Shown here: positions 24,284 to 35,751 of the stretch, piece by piece
How the letters are laid out: each line of letters begins with the position of its first letter
Numbering within the stretch: the first letter of the stretch is position 1
NCBI RefSeq assembly: GCF_001039355.2
Contig: NW_019775850.1
Location: 126,327 to 190,326, forward strand
Direction of reading: 5' to 3'
Source: Lingula anatina
Lineage: Eukaryota; Brachiopoda; Lingulata; Lingulida; Lingulidae
DNA length: 64,000 nt
Translations under genes and position numbers: made by a program
Notes under the pieces: model-generated
The model's database searches: none
Told to the model about the DNA's origin: nothing
What the model saw: the letters and a program-made list of their open reading frames with translations, nothing else

Positions 24284-24984
24284 TGTAATGTATTGTATTT
24301 TGTCGAACTACACTTTTTCTGCCTGATTTGTAATGTTTAACACTATACGCATCATACACTAGGTTTCTCCAGATTCGTTTTTTACAAAATGTTAGCATTT
24401 TTGTGATAAACATCGAGGTTTGCAAGTGTTTTACTATTATGAGAACTTGTTAATACTTACACAGCGTGAATTGAATAAATACTTTATAAGTAGCAATTGT
24501 ATTCTCCTGCAGTGATTTAATGTTAGCGAAACATGATATTTTACACCAACTGGTACAAAAATAAATGAATAAATAAATCCAAGAAAAAATAATTTGACCC
24601 ACCTTATATTGCAAAATAAATAATTAAATAAACAGCATGAAAACTGCCAAGTTTAATTTGTACATGCAACATTGGCATTCAGAAAAAGGGCCCAGCGCTT
24701 TAATATGTGAAAAAATAACATTAATTTTCAATAAATAAATAAATCTCAAAAGGCCATATTTGAAATGGAAGACCGATGCCACGCACGAGATAGACAGTCC
24801 CCTGCGATACAGTTACCGTTCCCATTTATTTCTACAATCCGTTTTTAACGCACTAACGTCACGCTAACCCTAGCCTGTACAAATCAAATGGAAGGGGGAC
24901 TCCGTCACACGGAGCCTCAGTAGTTCACTTATGCCTTGGTGGCGTGTGACGAGTACTGGCTGGTTTCAAGGCACTGGTGATAAC

Positions 24985-25203
24985 TCTTAGACCCCATTCC
25001 CATAGATTTTAGATCGATCTATCCCTGTGGGGAGATTACTGTCAGCTTAGCCGGCTTAAGCGTCTGTCCCGCCTACTAAAAGCTGTTAGGGGGTAATTAA
25101 CTATGGTGCGCGCTCGACTGACTGCAATTTAGCGTGAACCCCCGGGGAATTAGGTCCATCTAAATCTCTGGATCGATCTAAATCTCTGGGAATGCACCCT
25201 TAG
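24985..25203. mobile_element. Palindromic MITE-like element, copy 1
   Basis: Imperfect terminal inverted repeats: left end CATTCCCATAGATTTTAGAT, right end a complement of it ending in GGGAATGCACCCTTAG. The interior carries TTTAGCGTGAACCCC and GGTAATTAACTATGG. No coding capacity, ~220 bp. Confidence 0.6.
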
Positions 25204-25299
25204 TCTGAAGTAGCAGAGTTGATATGCAGAACAAATGCCACCCGTACTAGACAGTAATGGGAATTGGACCAGGTTTCCAGGCACCTTGTATTATAAATA

Positions 25300-27030
25300 C
25301 AAAGAATTATTTTAAACATGACTTTATTGACCATAATATGTTGCTACATTACTGAGTGATGATACACAAAAATATTGCTGCTATATGAGACATCTTAAAA
25401 CTTTTCAACAATAGTAGCTATATTCATAAGCACATTCATGACCAAATGCCTACTTTTGCCATATTTTTCACATCATCTTTAAATGAGAACAGTACAAATT
25501 CAATCTTTTCCATGTGAAAATTGTCAATTTACAGATAATGTATTTTTTAAGTCATCAATTCTCAAAATTAAAACATTCATAGTGAGCGGTAACATTTTTT
25601 AATATTTTCATACTAACAAAATATCCTTCCAATTAACCCTCTGGTTAAAAACTATATTTCAAGAGTTCTAATAAAATACAATATCTATATTGGAGTCATA
25701 AGATATAATTTTTAACTCAGTAAAAACATACTCTGAGGGTTATCTCCAATTATGTACTCAGTAATTGAAAATATTTTTTATATTCTAAAACAATGCCTAA
25801 AACCACTGGCTAAACAGTGCACTTAATGTTTTACCTCCCTAATCATCAAATGCCATATGAAAAAAAACGATTGTCTTTTGCACAATGTACATGTAGCATA
25901 AACAGCCAAAATACTTCACATCATGTGAGTGTTAAAATAAAAATTTGATAAAAATACAAACATTTCTTCCAGCATATTACTTAATTCACTCCTATTCACT
26001 GTATTCAATTTGATAAATAGGTAAATTTTAGCAATCATAGCACTTTAACTGAGGAGGTTATAATTTTTAATAACAAAACTTTTAATCATTCTAGTTTATA
26101 TTTTTTTTTAAATAACTTAAAATGCCAATGAAGTCCGAGGTACAACAAAAAACAATATTTAATGATTGGCTTCATATTGAGTCAACATAACGCTTCCTAA
26201 GATTTTCAGAATTTTTCATTTCCAACCTTTTTTTCCGTTAAAATATTAAAAAAGCAATATTTTTATTGGTAAAAACATAATATTTTGTACACCATATAAT
26301 ACATACATCAGACACAAAAATATCCATATATTTATAGAAGCAAACATATACCATACATATTACAGTAATAAACTGTATATAGACTGAGCATTATATTCAC
26401 AATTTAACATAACAAGCAATGTGATAAGGCATCACTATAACAATACAAACTTTAAAAAACAATAAATAGATACAGACAATAATAATTATAATAACTGGAC
26501 ATGTGTGGAAGCTATGACAACCAACAAAAGACAGCCAGGAGACTTGGATCACTTGTTCAAAATACTGAGAATTTCTAACTAATTTCAATAGACTTTCAAT
26601 TTTATCCCTGGATATCAAATGTCAACTTCAACTTATTCCTTGATTCATTCCTTTCCTTTCCAGTACCTTTTTTTTCTTTGCTCATCTTCACTAATAACGT
26701 AATGCGTAATAAACATATTAAACTCTGTGAAAGTGAACACTAATTAAAGATACTCACATACATTATCTTCTGCATTAATTATATTAAGCAGATCTAATAT
26801 TATAAATGTATGCAGTAAACACAGGTTTTCAGTTAATAATTAATTTTAGTGTTACAAACAATATGGTAGCAGACTTAAAGAAATCCACAGAACAACAGGA
26901 AGAACTAGAAGTAACTGGCAAAGTTCCCCCAAACATGATTGCCCATATCCATCACTTGGTTTTTTCCTATTTCTAATCCTATTTCTGGCGCCACCTATAG
27001 ATGAGTTGCATTGCATCCAGGGGTAGAAGA
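25300..27030 (-). pseudogene. Duplicate terminal exon and 3' UTR of the SDR16C pseudoenzyme gene (D side)
   Basis: The exon at 27030-26979 is an intact copy of the last exon at 30829-30778: same CCCCAG acceptor, same phase, LLPLDAMQLIYRWRQK then TAG. About 1.65 kb of 3' UTR follows to an AATAAA (plus-strand TTTATT at 25323-25328). The rest of the gene is not present on this side of the N at 27190. It is an allelic or tandem duplicate rather than a separate gene. Confidence 0.65.
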
Positions 27031-27189
27031 CTGGGGAGAAATTCAAAGGAAAATAAATAAATAATTTCTCTGCATCAAAGATTAACAAGGCAGCAAAGCT
27101 GTCAAATGTACAGACAAAGAACAGAAAATAAAGATGCAAATAAGTGAAAAATTAAATTTTCACAAAAAACTGTTAAATTGCCAGAAAAC

Positions 27190-27190
27190 N
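27190..27190. other. Single-N assembly join
   Basis: Sequence before it is SDR-gene intron-like DNA of the D side; sequence after it re-enters the middle of the membrane-protein coding region. This is what an unmerged overlap between two haplotype contigs would look like. Confidence 0.75.
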
Positions 27191-27191
27191 A

Positions 27192-27710
27192 CCCCTGGAA
27201 TATGTTATTAATCGAGAACCCTCAAATTCCTCAAGCACTGCAGCTCTATATCGACATGATGCTGAAGAGTACATCGTTGATACTGGAAACGTTATAGCAA
27301 CCATCAGCGCAGAGCCACCTATTCCAGAGCGAGACAATGACCAATTATACAAACTAGATGACAGCGGTTGGGAGATCGTCCCTAAAGACCTGTGGGTGGC
27401 TATTTATAAACAACTACTTCCTCTCGAAATAGGCATGGCAAAGGCATGCGCCACCTCTATTGTCGCAATTGCATCAGCAATCTTTTTGATGTTCACGCTG
27501 ATGGATTTCGGTATAGCTTCAGAGTTACAATTCATCGGTCAGGGGTTTGCTTCTTTTATCACCGTTTCCATTCCAAAGTTGGTGTTGAGCTTTATTAACA
27601 CGGAAGGTAACAAAGGTGTTCTGAAGCGTAACTGGGAGGTTGTGGTCAAAGACAAGGTGAAAAAATATGTACAAGATAACGAGATTCATGACCCAATAAT
27701 TAATGGTTGA
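27192..27710 (+). pseudogene. Copy E: C-terminal 172 codons of the membrane protein family, 5' cut by the join
   Basis: Open in frame from the N to TGA at 27708-27710. The last ~100 residues are identical or nearly identical to copy D. The Ser/Pro linker just upstream differs more: a three-codon deletion and several substitutions (IATISAEPPIPERD against QPTISAQPPTPAQD). It is probably the other allele of D or its tandem duplicate, truncated by assembly rather than by mutation. Confidence 0.75.
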
Positions 27711-28313
27711 TGTGATATATTGTACACTTTTTCTGCCTGATTTGTAAGGTTTAACACTATACGCATCATACACTAGGTTTCTCTAGATTCGTTTTTTACA
27801 AAATGTTAGCATTTTGTGATAAACATCGAGGTTTGCAAGTGTTTTACTATTATGAGAACTTGTTAATACTTACACAGCGTGAACTGAATAAATAATTTGT
27901 AAGTAGCAATTATATTCTCCTGAGGTGATTTAATGTTTGCGAAACATGATATTTTACACCAACTGGTACAAAAATAATAATAATAAATAAATAAATATAA
28001 AAATAAATAAATCCAAGAAAAAATAATTTGACCCACCTTATATTGCAAAATAAATAAATAAACAGCATGAAAATTGCCAAGTTTAATTTGTACATGCAAC
28101 ATTGGCATTAAGAAAATGGGTCTAGCGCTTTAACATGTGAAAAAATGACATTAATTTTCAATAAATCTCAAAAGGCCATATTTGAAATGGAAGACCGATG
28201 GCACGCACGAGATAGACAGTCTCCTGTCATACAGTTACTGTTCCCATTTATTTCTACAATCCGGGTCCAAGTTTTTAACCCACTAACATCACGCTAAACC
28301 TAGCCTGTACAAA

Positions 28314-28646
28314 NNNNNNNNNNNNNNNNNNNNNNNNNNNNNNNNNNNNNNNNNNNNNNNNNNNNNNNNNNNNNNNNNNNNNNNNNNNNNNNNNNNNNNN
28401 NNNNNNNNNNNNNNNNNNNNNNNNNNNNNNNNNNNNNNNNNNNNNNNNNNNNNNNNNNNNNNNNNNNNNNNNNNNNNNNNNNNNNNNNNNNNNNNNNNNN
28501 NNNNNNNNNNNNNNNNNNNNNNNNNNNNNNNNNNNNNNNNNNNNNNNNNNNNNNNNNNNNNNNNNNNNNNNNNNNNNNNNNNNNNNNNNNNNNNNNNNNN
28601 NNNNNNNNNNNNNNNNNNNNNNNNNNNNNNNNNNNNNNNNNNNNNN
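28314..28646. other. Run of Ns (scaffold gap)
   Basis: 333 Ns. The matching place in the D-side block holds only about ten bases between the same flanks (CCTGTACAAA and the G-run before GTCCGTCACACGG). The gap size is therefore probably arbitrary. Confidence 0.9.
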
Positions 28647-28745
28647 GGGGGGGGAGGGGGGTCCGTCACACGGAGCCTCAGTAGTTCACTTATGCCTAAG
28701 TGGCGTGTGACGAGTACTGGCTGGTTTCAAGGCACTGGTGATAAC

Positions 28746-28972
28746 TCTTAGACCCCATTCCCATAGATTTTAGATCGATCTATCCCTGTGGGGAGTCTCA
28801 CAAGATTACTGTCAGCTTAGCCGGCTTAAGCGTCTGTCCCGCCTACTAAAAACTGTAAGGGGTAATTAACTATGGTGCGTGCTTGGCTGACTGCAATTTA
28901 GCGTGAACCCCCAGGGAATAAGGTCGATCTAAATCTCTGGATCGATCTTAATCTCTGGGAATGCACCTTTAG
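28746..28972. mobile_element. Palindromic MITE-like element, copy 2
   Basis: Same element as copy 1, carried within the duplicated block, so not an independent insertion. Confidence 0.6.
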
Positions 28973-30777
28973 TCTGAAGTAGCAGAGTTGATATGCAGGA
29001 CAAATGCCACCCGTACTAGACAGTAATGGGAATTGGACCAGGTTTCCAGGCACCTTGTATTATATATATTATATATATATATTAAATACATAGAATTATT
29101 TTAAACATGACTTTATTGACCATAGTATGTTGCTACATTACTGAGTGATGATACACAAAAATATATTGCTGCAATATGAGACATCTTAAAACTTTTCAAC
29201 AATAGTAGCTATATTCAAAACCACATTCATGACCAAATGCCTACTTTTGCCATATTTCTCAAATCATCTTAAAATGAGAACAGAACAAATTCAATCTTTT
29301 CCATGTGAAAATTGTAAATTTACAGATAATGTATTTTTTTAAGTCATAAATTTTAAAAATTAAAACATTCATAGTGAGTGGTAATATGTTTAATATTTTC
29401 ATGCTAACAAAATATCCTTCCAATTAACCCTCTGGTTAAAAACTATATTTCAAGAGTTCTAATAAAATACAATGTCTATATTGGAGTCATAAGATATTAT
29501 TTTTAACTTAGTAAAAACATACTCTGAGGGTTATCTCCAATTATGTTCTCAGTAATTGAAAATATTTTTTATATTCTAAAACAATGCCTAAAACCACTGG
29601 CTAAACAGTGCACTTAATGTTTTACCTCCCTAATCATCAAATGCCATATGAAAAAAAAATATGATTGTCTTTTGCACAATGTACATGTAGCATAAACAGC
29701 CAAAAATACTTCACATTTTGTGAGTGTTAAATTAAAATAAAAATTTGATAAAAATACAAACACTTCTTCCAGCATATTACTTAATTCACTCCTATTCACT
29801 GTATTCAATTTGATAAATAGGTAAATTTTAGCAATCATAGCACTTTAACTGAGGAGGTTATAATTTTTAATAACAAAACTTTTAATCATTCTAGTTTATA
29901 TTTTTTTAAAATCACTTAAAATGCCAATGAAGTCCGAGGTACAACAAAAAACAATATTTAATGATTGGCTTCATATTGAGTCAACATAACACTTCCTAAG
30001 ATTTTCAGAATTTTTCATTTCCAACCTTTTTTCCGTTAAAATACTATAAAAGCAACATTTTTTACTGGTAAAAACATAATATTTTGTACACCATATAATA
30101 CATATATCAGACACAAAAATACCCATATATTTATAGAAGCAAACATATACCATACATACTACAGTAATAAACTGTATATAGACTGAGCATTATATTCACA
30201 ATTTAACATAACAAGCAATGTGATAAGGCATCACTATAACAATACAAACTTTAAAAAACAATAAATAGATACAGGCAATAATAATTATAATAACTGGACA
30301 TGTGTGGAAGCTATGACAACCAACAAAAGACAGCCAGGAGACTTGGATCACTTGTTCAAAATACTGAGAATTTCTAACTAATTTCAATAGACTTCCAATT
30401 TTATCCCTGGATATCAAATGTCAACTTCAGCTTATTCCTTGATTCATTCCTTTCCTTTCCAGTACCTTTTTTTTCTTTGCTCATCTTCACTAATAACGAA
30501 ATGCGTAATAAACATATTAAACTCTGTGAAAGAGAACACTAATTAAAGATACTCACATACATTATCCTCTGCATTAATTATATTAAGCAGATCTAATATT
30601 ATAAATGTATGCAGTAAACACAGGTTTCCAGTTAATAATTAATTTTAGTGTTACAAACAATATGGTAACAGACTTAAAGAAATCCACAGAACAACAGGAA
30701 GAACTAGAAGTAACTGGCAAAGTTCCCCCAAACATGATTGCCCATATCCATCACTTGGTTTTTTCCTATTTCTAATC

Positions 30778-30901
30778 CTATTTCTGGCGCCACCTATAGA
30801 TGAGTTGCATTGCATCCAGGGGTACAAGACTGGGGAGAAATTCAAAGGAAAATAAATAAATAATTTCTCTGCATCAAAGATTAATAAAAACCAAATTTCA
30901 A

Positions 30902-30946
<45 letters not shown>

Positions 30947-33900
30947 CTTACGTTTTCAAAAAAGCTAACCAATAAAGAGACCTTGGAATGAAAACCTGCT
31001 TCTGATTGGTTAGCACAGCTTTGACAATTCTCTCTGATGCCCCTTTCTGATTATCTGATCTGAAAAAAATATTTTAAAAAGCCTTTCATTTTCATTATAC
31101 AAATTACAGACACTTTAAACTTTAATAAAGAGAAGGATATTTCTCACATAGAAAGAAAATATTTCGGACACATACATATCTTACTGATGCTGTCAAAGCA
31201 TTGTAGGATGGTTCTGGAAAACAGACCTGAAAGTATATGAAATGCTCATACTGTAGGACCAATGATGACACTTTGCCAAATAATAAGTACCAGTACCTTT
31301 CAATAACAGCATATGTGTTGTATATCCCCCATTCTTCGCAGAAAAACACTTCACTCCCCAAGGTATCTGCCAGCCCCACCCAAGCTGCTGCTGTGGAGCA
31401 TCTTGTCATATGACTGCTGACATCACTGACATGTTCAGAAGTTGCTATGGTGACAAGGTGGCCATGTTTTTGTTGCAGCATTTTAGCACCAAAATATTTC
31501 ATCACCTGAAAAAAAATATGGATCAGACATGAGCCTAGGTTTGAAAAAAAAAAAAAAAAAAAAAAACTCTGGGACTCAACACCTAACCTTGACTAATGTC
31601 AAGAACCATCAGAATTGATATAAAAAATGAGGAATTCTGTTTTTCTGTGGAAAAAGATCATGTTTGATGGATGCATCTTTTCCTCAAAAAGATAACATGC
31701 AGATACATACTAATCAGAAATAATGTAAAACTATTAAATTTTTATGCACATCTTTGTGACGACAAAAAATCAATGGGCATCACCTATAACAACCTAAAAA
31801 AGAGGTTGATATTTATAGCAGTGTAGGACATCACAACAGATTTGAAAAGGTGTAACAATCCATGTGAAGCATTGTCAACTTTTAATGGTGAAACTCAGAA
31901 CATCAACTTAGAAAACAACAGAAACAGAAAACTACAATGTGGCAGATCCATTTTTGACCTCACTCACCAAATCCCACAGCAAAGACTAATCCAATTTTAA
32001 GCAACAAATAATTTTTGAGACTTTTGGCAACCTAGGATGATGCCGATTCTTGTCTGGGGGGGGGGGAGGGTTTTGAAAGAATACCCCCTTTTTGACAGGA
32101 AAAGGTCTGCTCTGGGTAAAAACTGATCTAGGTTCACAAAGGTGTCATGGTAAAAGGTCCCCTTTTTCAAAAAAAGAACCCCCACCCCACTCAAAATTGT
32201 TTGATAGGAGACTGATGTCATATATGGAGCATACCGTCACATTATCCAGTTGGATACTGTCTCCTTACCCACAGTGGAACAAAGAAATTATCCTCAAATG
32301 TCTGTTTAATGCTGTCTGGGTCTGCCTCTAGGAGAGTGAGTTTGTCTTTGGGAATCCTATTGGTTATAAGTAGGTCAACCTGACCTAGTTCTTCCATTAC
32401 CTTTTTCACAGCCTTCTCTGCCATGGGTACACTTGTGTTGACATAAATAAAATTAAAAGCTTAAGTTGTAATTGAAACAAGGCAAACATAGAAATTTTAA
32501 AAGTTTTTACAGACACAAAATAAAGAGTGTCAATATATAAAATGAAATATAATGAAAATGATTCAACATAGCCAAAAGTCTTACAAATGAATAAAATGAA
32601 AGTATCGTTAAAGGACAGTGGAAGCAGAAATAACAGCAGACTAGTGACTTTGTCTTCCCCCCTTTCATAAACTGGTCTTAAATAAGTCCTTGAACATTAA
32701 AAAATGATGGACTAGGTGACCACATGCTCACAGTTTACTCCCTCACCTCCAGGTACTCCTCATTACATGGCACGTGTCGTCCACCCTGACTAGCTGGACA
32801 TCACTGCCATCACTGTCCTGGTCAGTTAGGGCACCCCAGGTCACCACCCTTGCTCCTCTTGATGAAAACAACAGTGCCATCTGGTGGGAAAGATCACCAT
32901 CTCCTGAAACAGCAGTTAAAAATGAAGTCAAAAACAATATTTAAAGTGTTTAAAACTGAACTTGTTGATATAATTTATTCAAATTCATCTCAGGCTCATC
33001 TCTAAAAATGTAGCAAGCATCAGGCAAAGAGCACTGAAAAAAAGTGCATGTCTCATTGGGGTTTCCATATATACAATTTTAAATATATATATATTCCAAA
33101 GATATGTCTAGCAACAGAAGACACCTCCCCCCCCCCCCCCACCTCCCTTCAAAAACAGCTACATACCTACAATGAGCACCAACTGTCCCGAGATGTCCTT
33201 TTTCTTGGGCGGCCAGATGAAGTGGACAACTGCCCAGATCAGGCTACTGGTCACTTGACCAAGCAGGCGCAGGGCATCTTTGGCCACATCCATGATGGTG
33301 CTGCCTGAAGTATGCAGGAAAAAGACCATTTATTATCAAACTGGGGCTGTAGCAACAGTCTGAAGGTTAATTGGTCCGAATGTTTGATAGTCTGAATTAA
33401 TGCACGAATAAAGTTCAGCAGATGTGCATGCATATAGTTGTTTGGTTTTTCAGACCAATGAACCTTTAGACCAAAGAACATTTGGATTATAGAAACACTT
33501 CCATCAAAATAGAATAGCACTCAGAGTAAAAACCCTTCATTATGGAAATGTAGCTCATATGGCTTTAGATGATTTGAGAAAAAAGATTAAAATGAAGACT
33601 TAAAATCCAGCATAATGTGGAAAACTTTCACCCATGCAAATATGTGAATAAAGTTGGTCATTTATAGATATTTATCTAGACTACCGGAAGTGCTATTTTT
33701 TTCTTTTTGATAGCTCACAATTCCTTATCACCTTTAGACAATATGAAAAAAATGACAAAAATAATGAATAAAAATCCAGAAATCTGGCATAATCTGGTAA
33801 ACTTTCACCCATGCCTATAGACTACAAGAAAAAAGTCTCACTCTCTCTCTCTCTCTCAAAAAAAAAAAAAAAAAGAATTATTGGATAAACTGAGACGAGA

Positions 33901-35701
33901 GCCACAGTGTCAGTTACCTACTAACCTCCACTGTTATCTGATAAAAGAGGTCAGTTCTGAACTATGAAGTAAACAGTACTTGTGTTATCGACCATTTCTG
34001 AAACTGAGTCAACAAAAACGTAAACTTTTTCTGAAGTAATGTCCCCCTACCTCTCATTCTGAAACTGTAGGCTACAGGCCTGAATGTTAACTAAACTGAT
34101 TTCTTCCTGAGTTTATAAACCAAAAATGATACAATGAATAGCTCCAGTATATAAGTAATATTATCAAGCAACTAAGATGGTTGGGAAGGGGGTGGGGTGG
34201 GGGGGGGGGGGAGTAGGGGAAAATTAATGATGGGGAGGGGCATTCCTCTTACCCCCAACCCAATGTTTTCTGCATTTAAAAATGACATGATTAAAAAATG
34301 TTGGAAGGCTTGGTGAGTCTCCCTAGTCTACAGTGTACCACTACTTTTCTTTCACCACATGCATTTTCACGGAAAAATGGCAGACTTGGCTAAAACCATG
34401 TAGATATATACTTATAACAATTATCATGAATTTGGTATAAAATATACACCCTAAAATGTAGGGTGTCATACCATACCCAGACGACTGTGTGCACTGTTGC
34501 TCAAGATAAATTCTGATCATTTATAATATTTTGAAATCCTAAACATTAAAGCTTTTCAAATCAATCAATAATTCAATCAATAAATAAACAGATTAAAAAT
34601 AACATTTTCACTGTTATATATATATGTAGTCAAGAATGACATAATATTATCAAGTCATGGTCGCTTACCTTTCATGTCCTCCTCCTCTCTCTCTCTCTCT
34701 CTCGGCTCAATAACAACAGATTAAGTATTAGCCCAGACATAGTGCACACATAACTGACCACTTATCTTGACCAATGTGTCTAGCAAAATATTAGTCGTAT
34801 TCACACCAGTTTTAACTAACAGACTTAGAACAAACCTTAAGCTTAGACAGTACTCCCATAGATACCATCAGACTATGTAGATCAATCCAACTCTGTGGGG
34901 ACTCTCGCTGAATACAATCAGCTCAATTGAATGACACAGTTCTTCCTAGCATTGAGTAAAATACTAAAAGCTGGGATTATGTGAGTATGTTGGAAACAAG
35001 AGGAGGTGCGTCATTCATTTAAGCTGATTGCTCTCAGTGAGAGTCTCTGCAAAGTTGGACAGATCTTTACTGATGGGGACTATGGGAACGGGGCATTACA
35101 TACAATGCCCAAAAGACAAGAGCAGATCTAATAAACACAACTGCAGTGGTGTAAAAGGCTGTATTCAGAAAAGAAGTTATTGTACCAGCATAATGGATCT
35201 ATCTCAGCTAGGATTCTCACAATGGCGCAGTCAATGTAATTGGTCTAATTGTCTGGTACACCCCCTTGTAACCGTACTACTAAGTACTTGGGTAAAATCA
35301 GGAAAACTTTGTGGTCCATGTTCTTGTTCATGTCACTGTTGCTTTGTGAAGGGGGCATGCCAGACAATTAAACTGATAACACTGAGTGCACCAATGACAT
35401 CTTTAATAAACAGCAATTGATCTTAAAAATGTGTTAAATATTTACTTACAAAACAACCCTCTATATGCCATAAGCTGTTTCTTAAATATTTCAATCCCTG
35501 CTGTTATAATTCACTTTTTTTTTTTTTTTTTTTTTTGCAAGCTGGCCCATTTAACATGTTTGAAAAACCCTTGGGCTCGTGAGATGGAGCTTATAAGAAT
35601 ACAATGTGTAGGGCTTAACATAATGCCTGATTTGAATTTGAAAGTAGTTTCTACTGAACTGTCAAAAATGTCTTCCTCCAAAAAATAAGTGGTAATAAAA
35701 A

Positions 35702-35751
<50 letters not shown>

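Larger units (their letters stand above)
23755..27084. repeat. D-side copy of a ~3.3-kb near-duplicate block
   Basis: Matches 27192-30884 in the same order: C-terminal coding end of the membrane gene, its 3' UTR, a palindromic repeat, and the terminal exon plus 3' UTR of the convergent SDR pseudoenzyme gene. Differences are scattered SNPs and small indels. See the matching E-side entry. Confidence 0.85.
27192..30884. repeat. E-side copy of the ~3.3-kb near-duplicate block
   Basis: Counterpart of 23755-27084; contains the 333-base N run. Homology ends at TCTGCATCAAAGATTA, after which this side continues into the SDR pseudoenzyme gene. It also has a small extra AT insertion near 29060. Confidence 0.85.

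Noticed and set aside
26397-26618. 73-codon minus frame, also present at 30196-30417
   Set aside because: Lies in the 3' UTR of the SDR pseudoenzyme gene; it is conserved only because the block is duplicated.
28289-28669. 126-codon minus frame
   Set aside because: Almost entirely composed of Ns.
35028-35420. 130-codon plus frame in the SDR first intron
   Set aside because: Overlaps a diverged MITE-like copy, has no recognisable domain and lacks good splice or poly(A) context.
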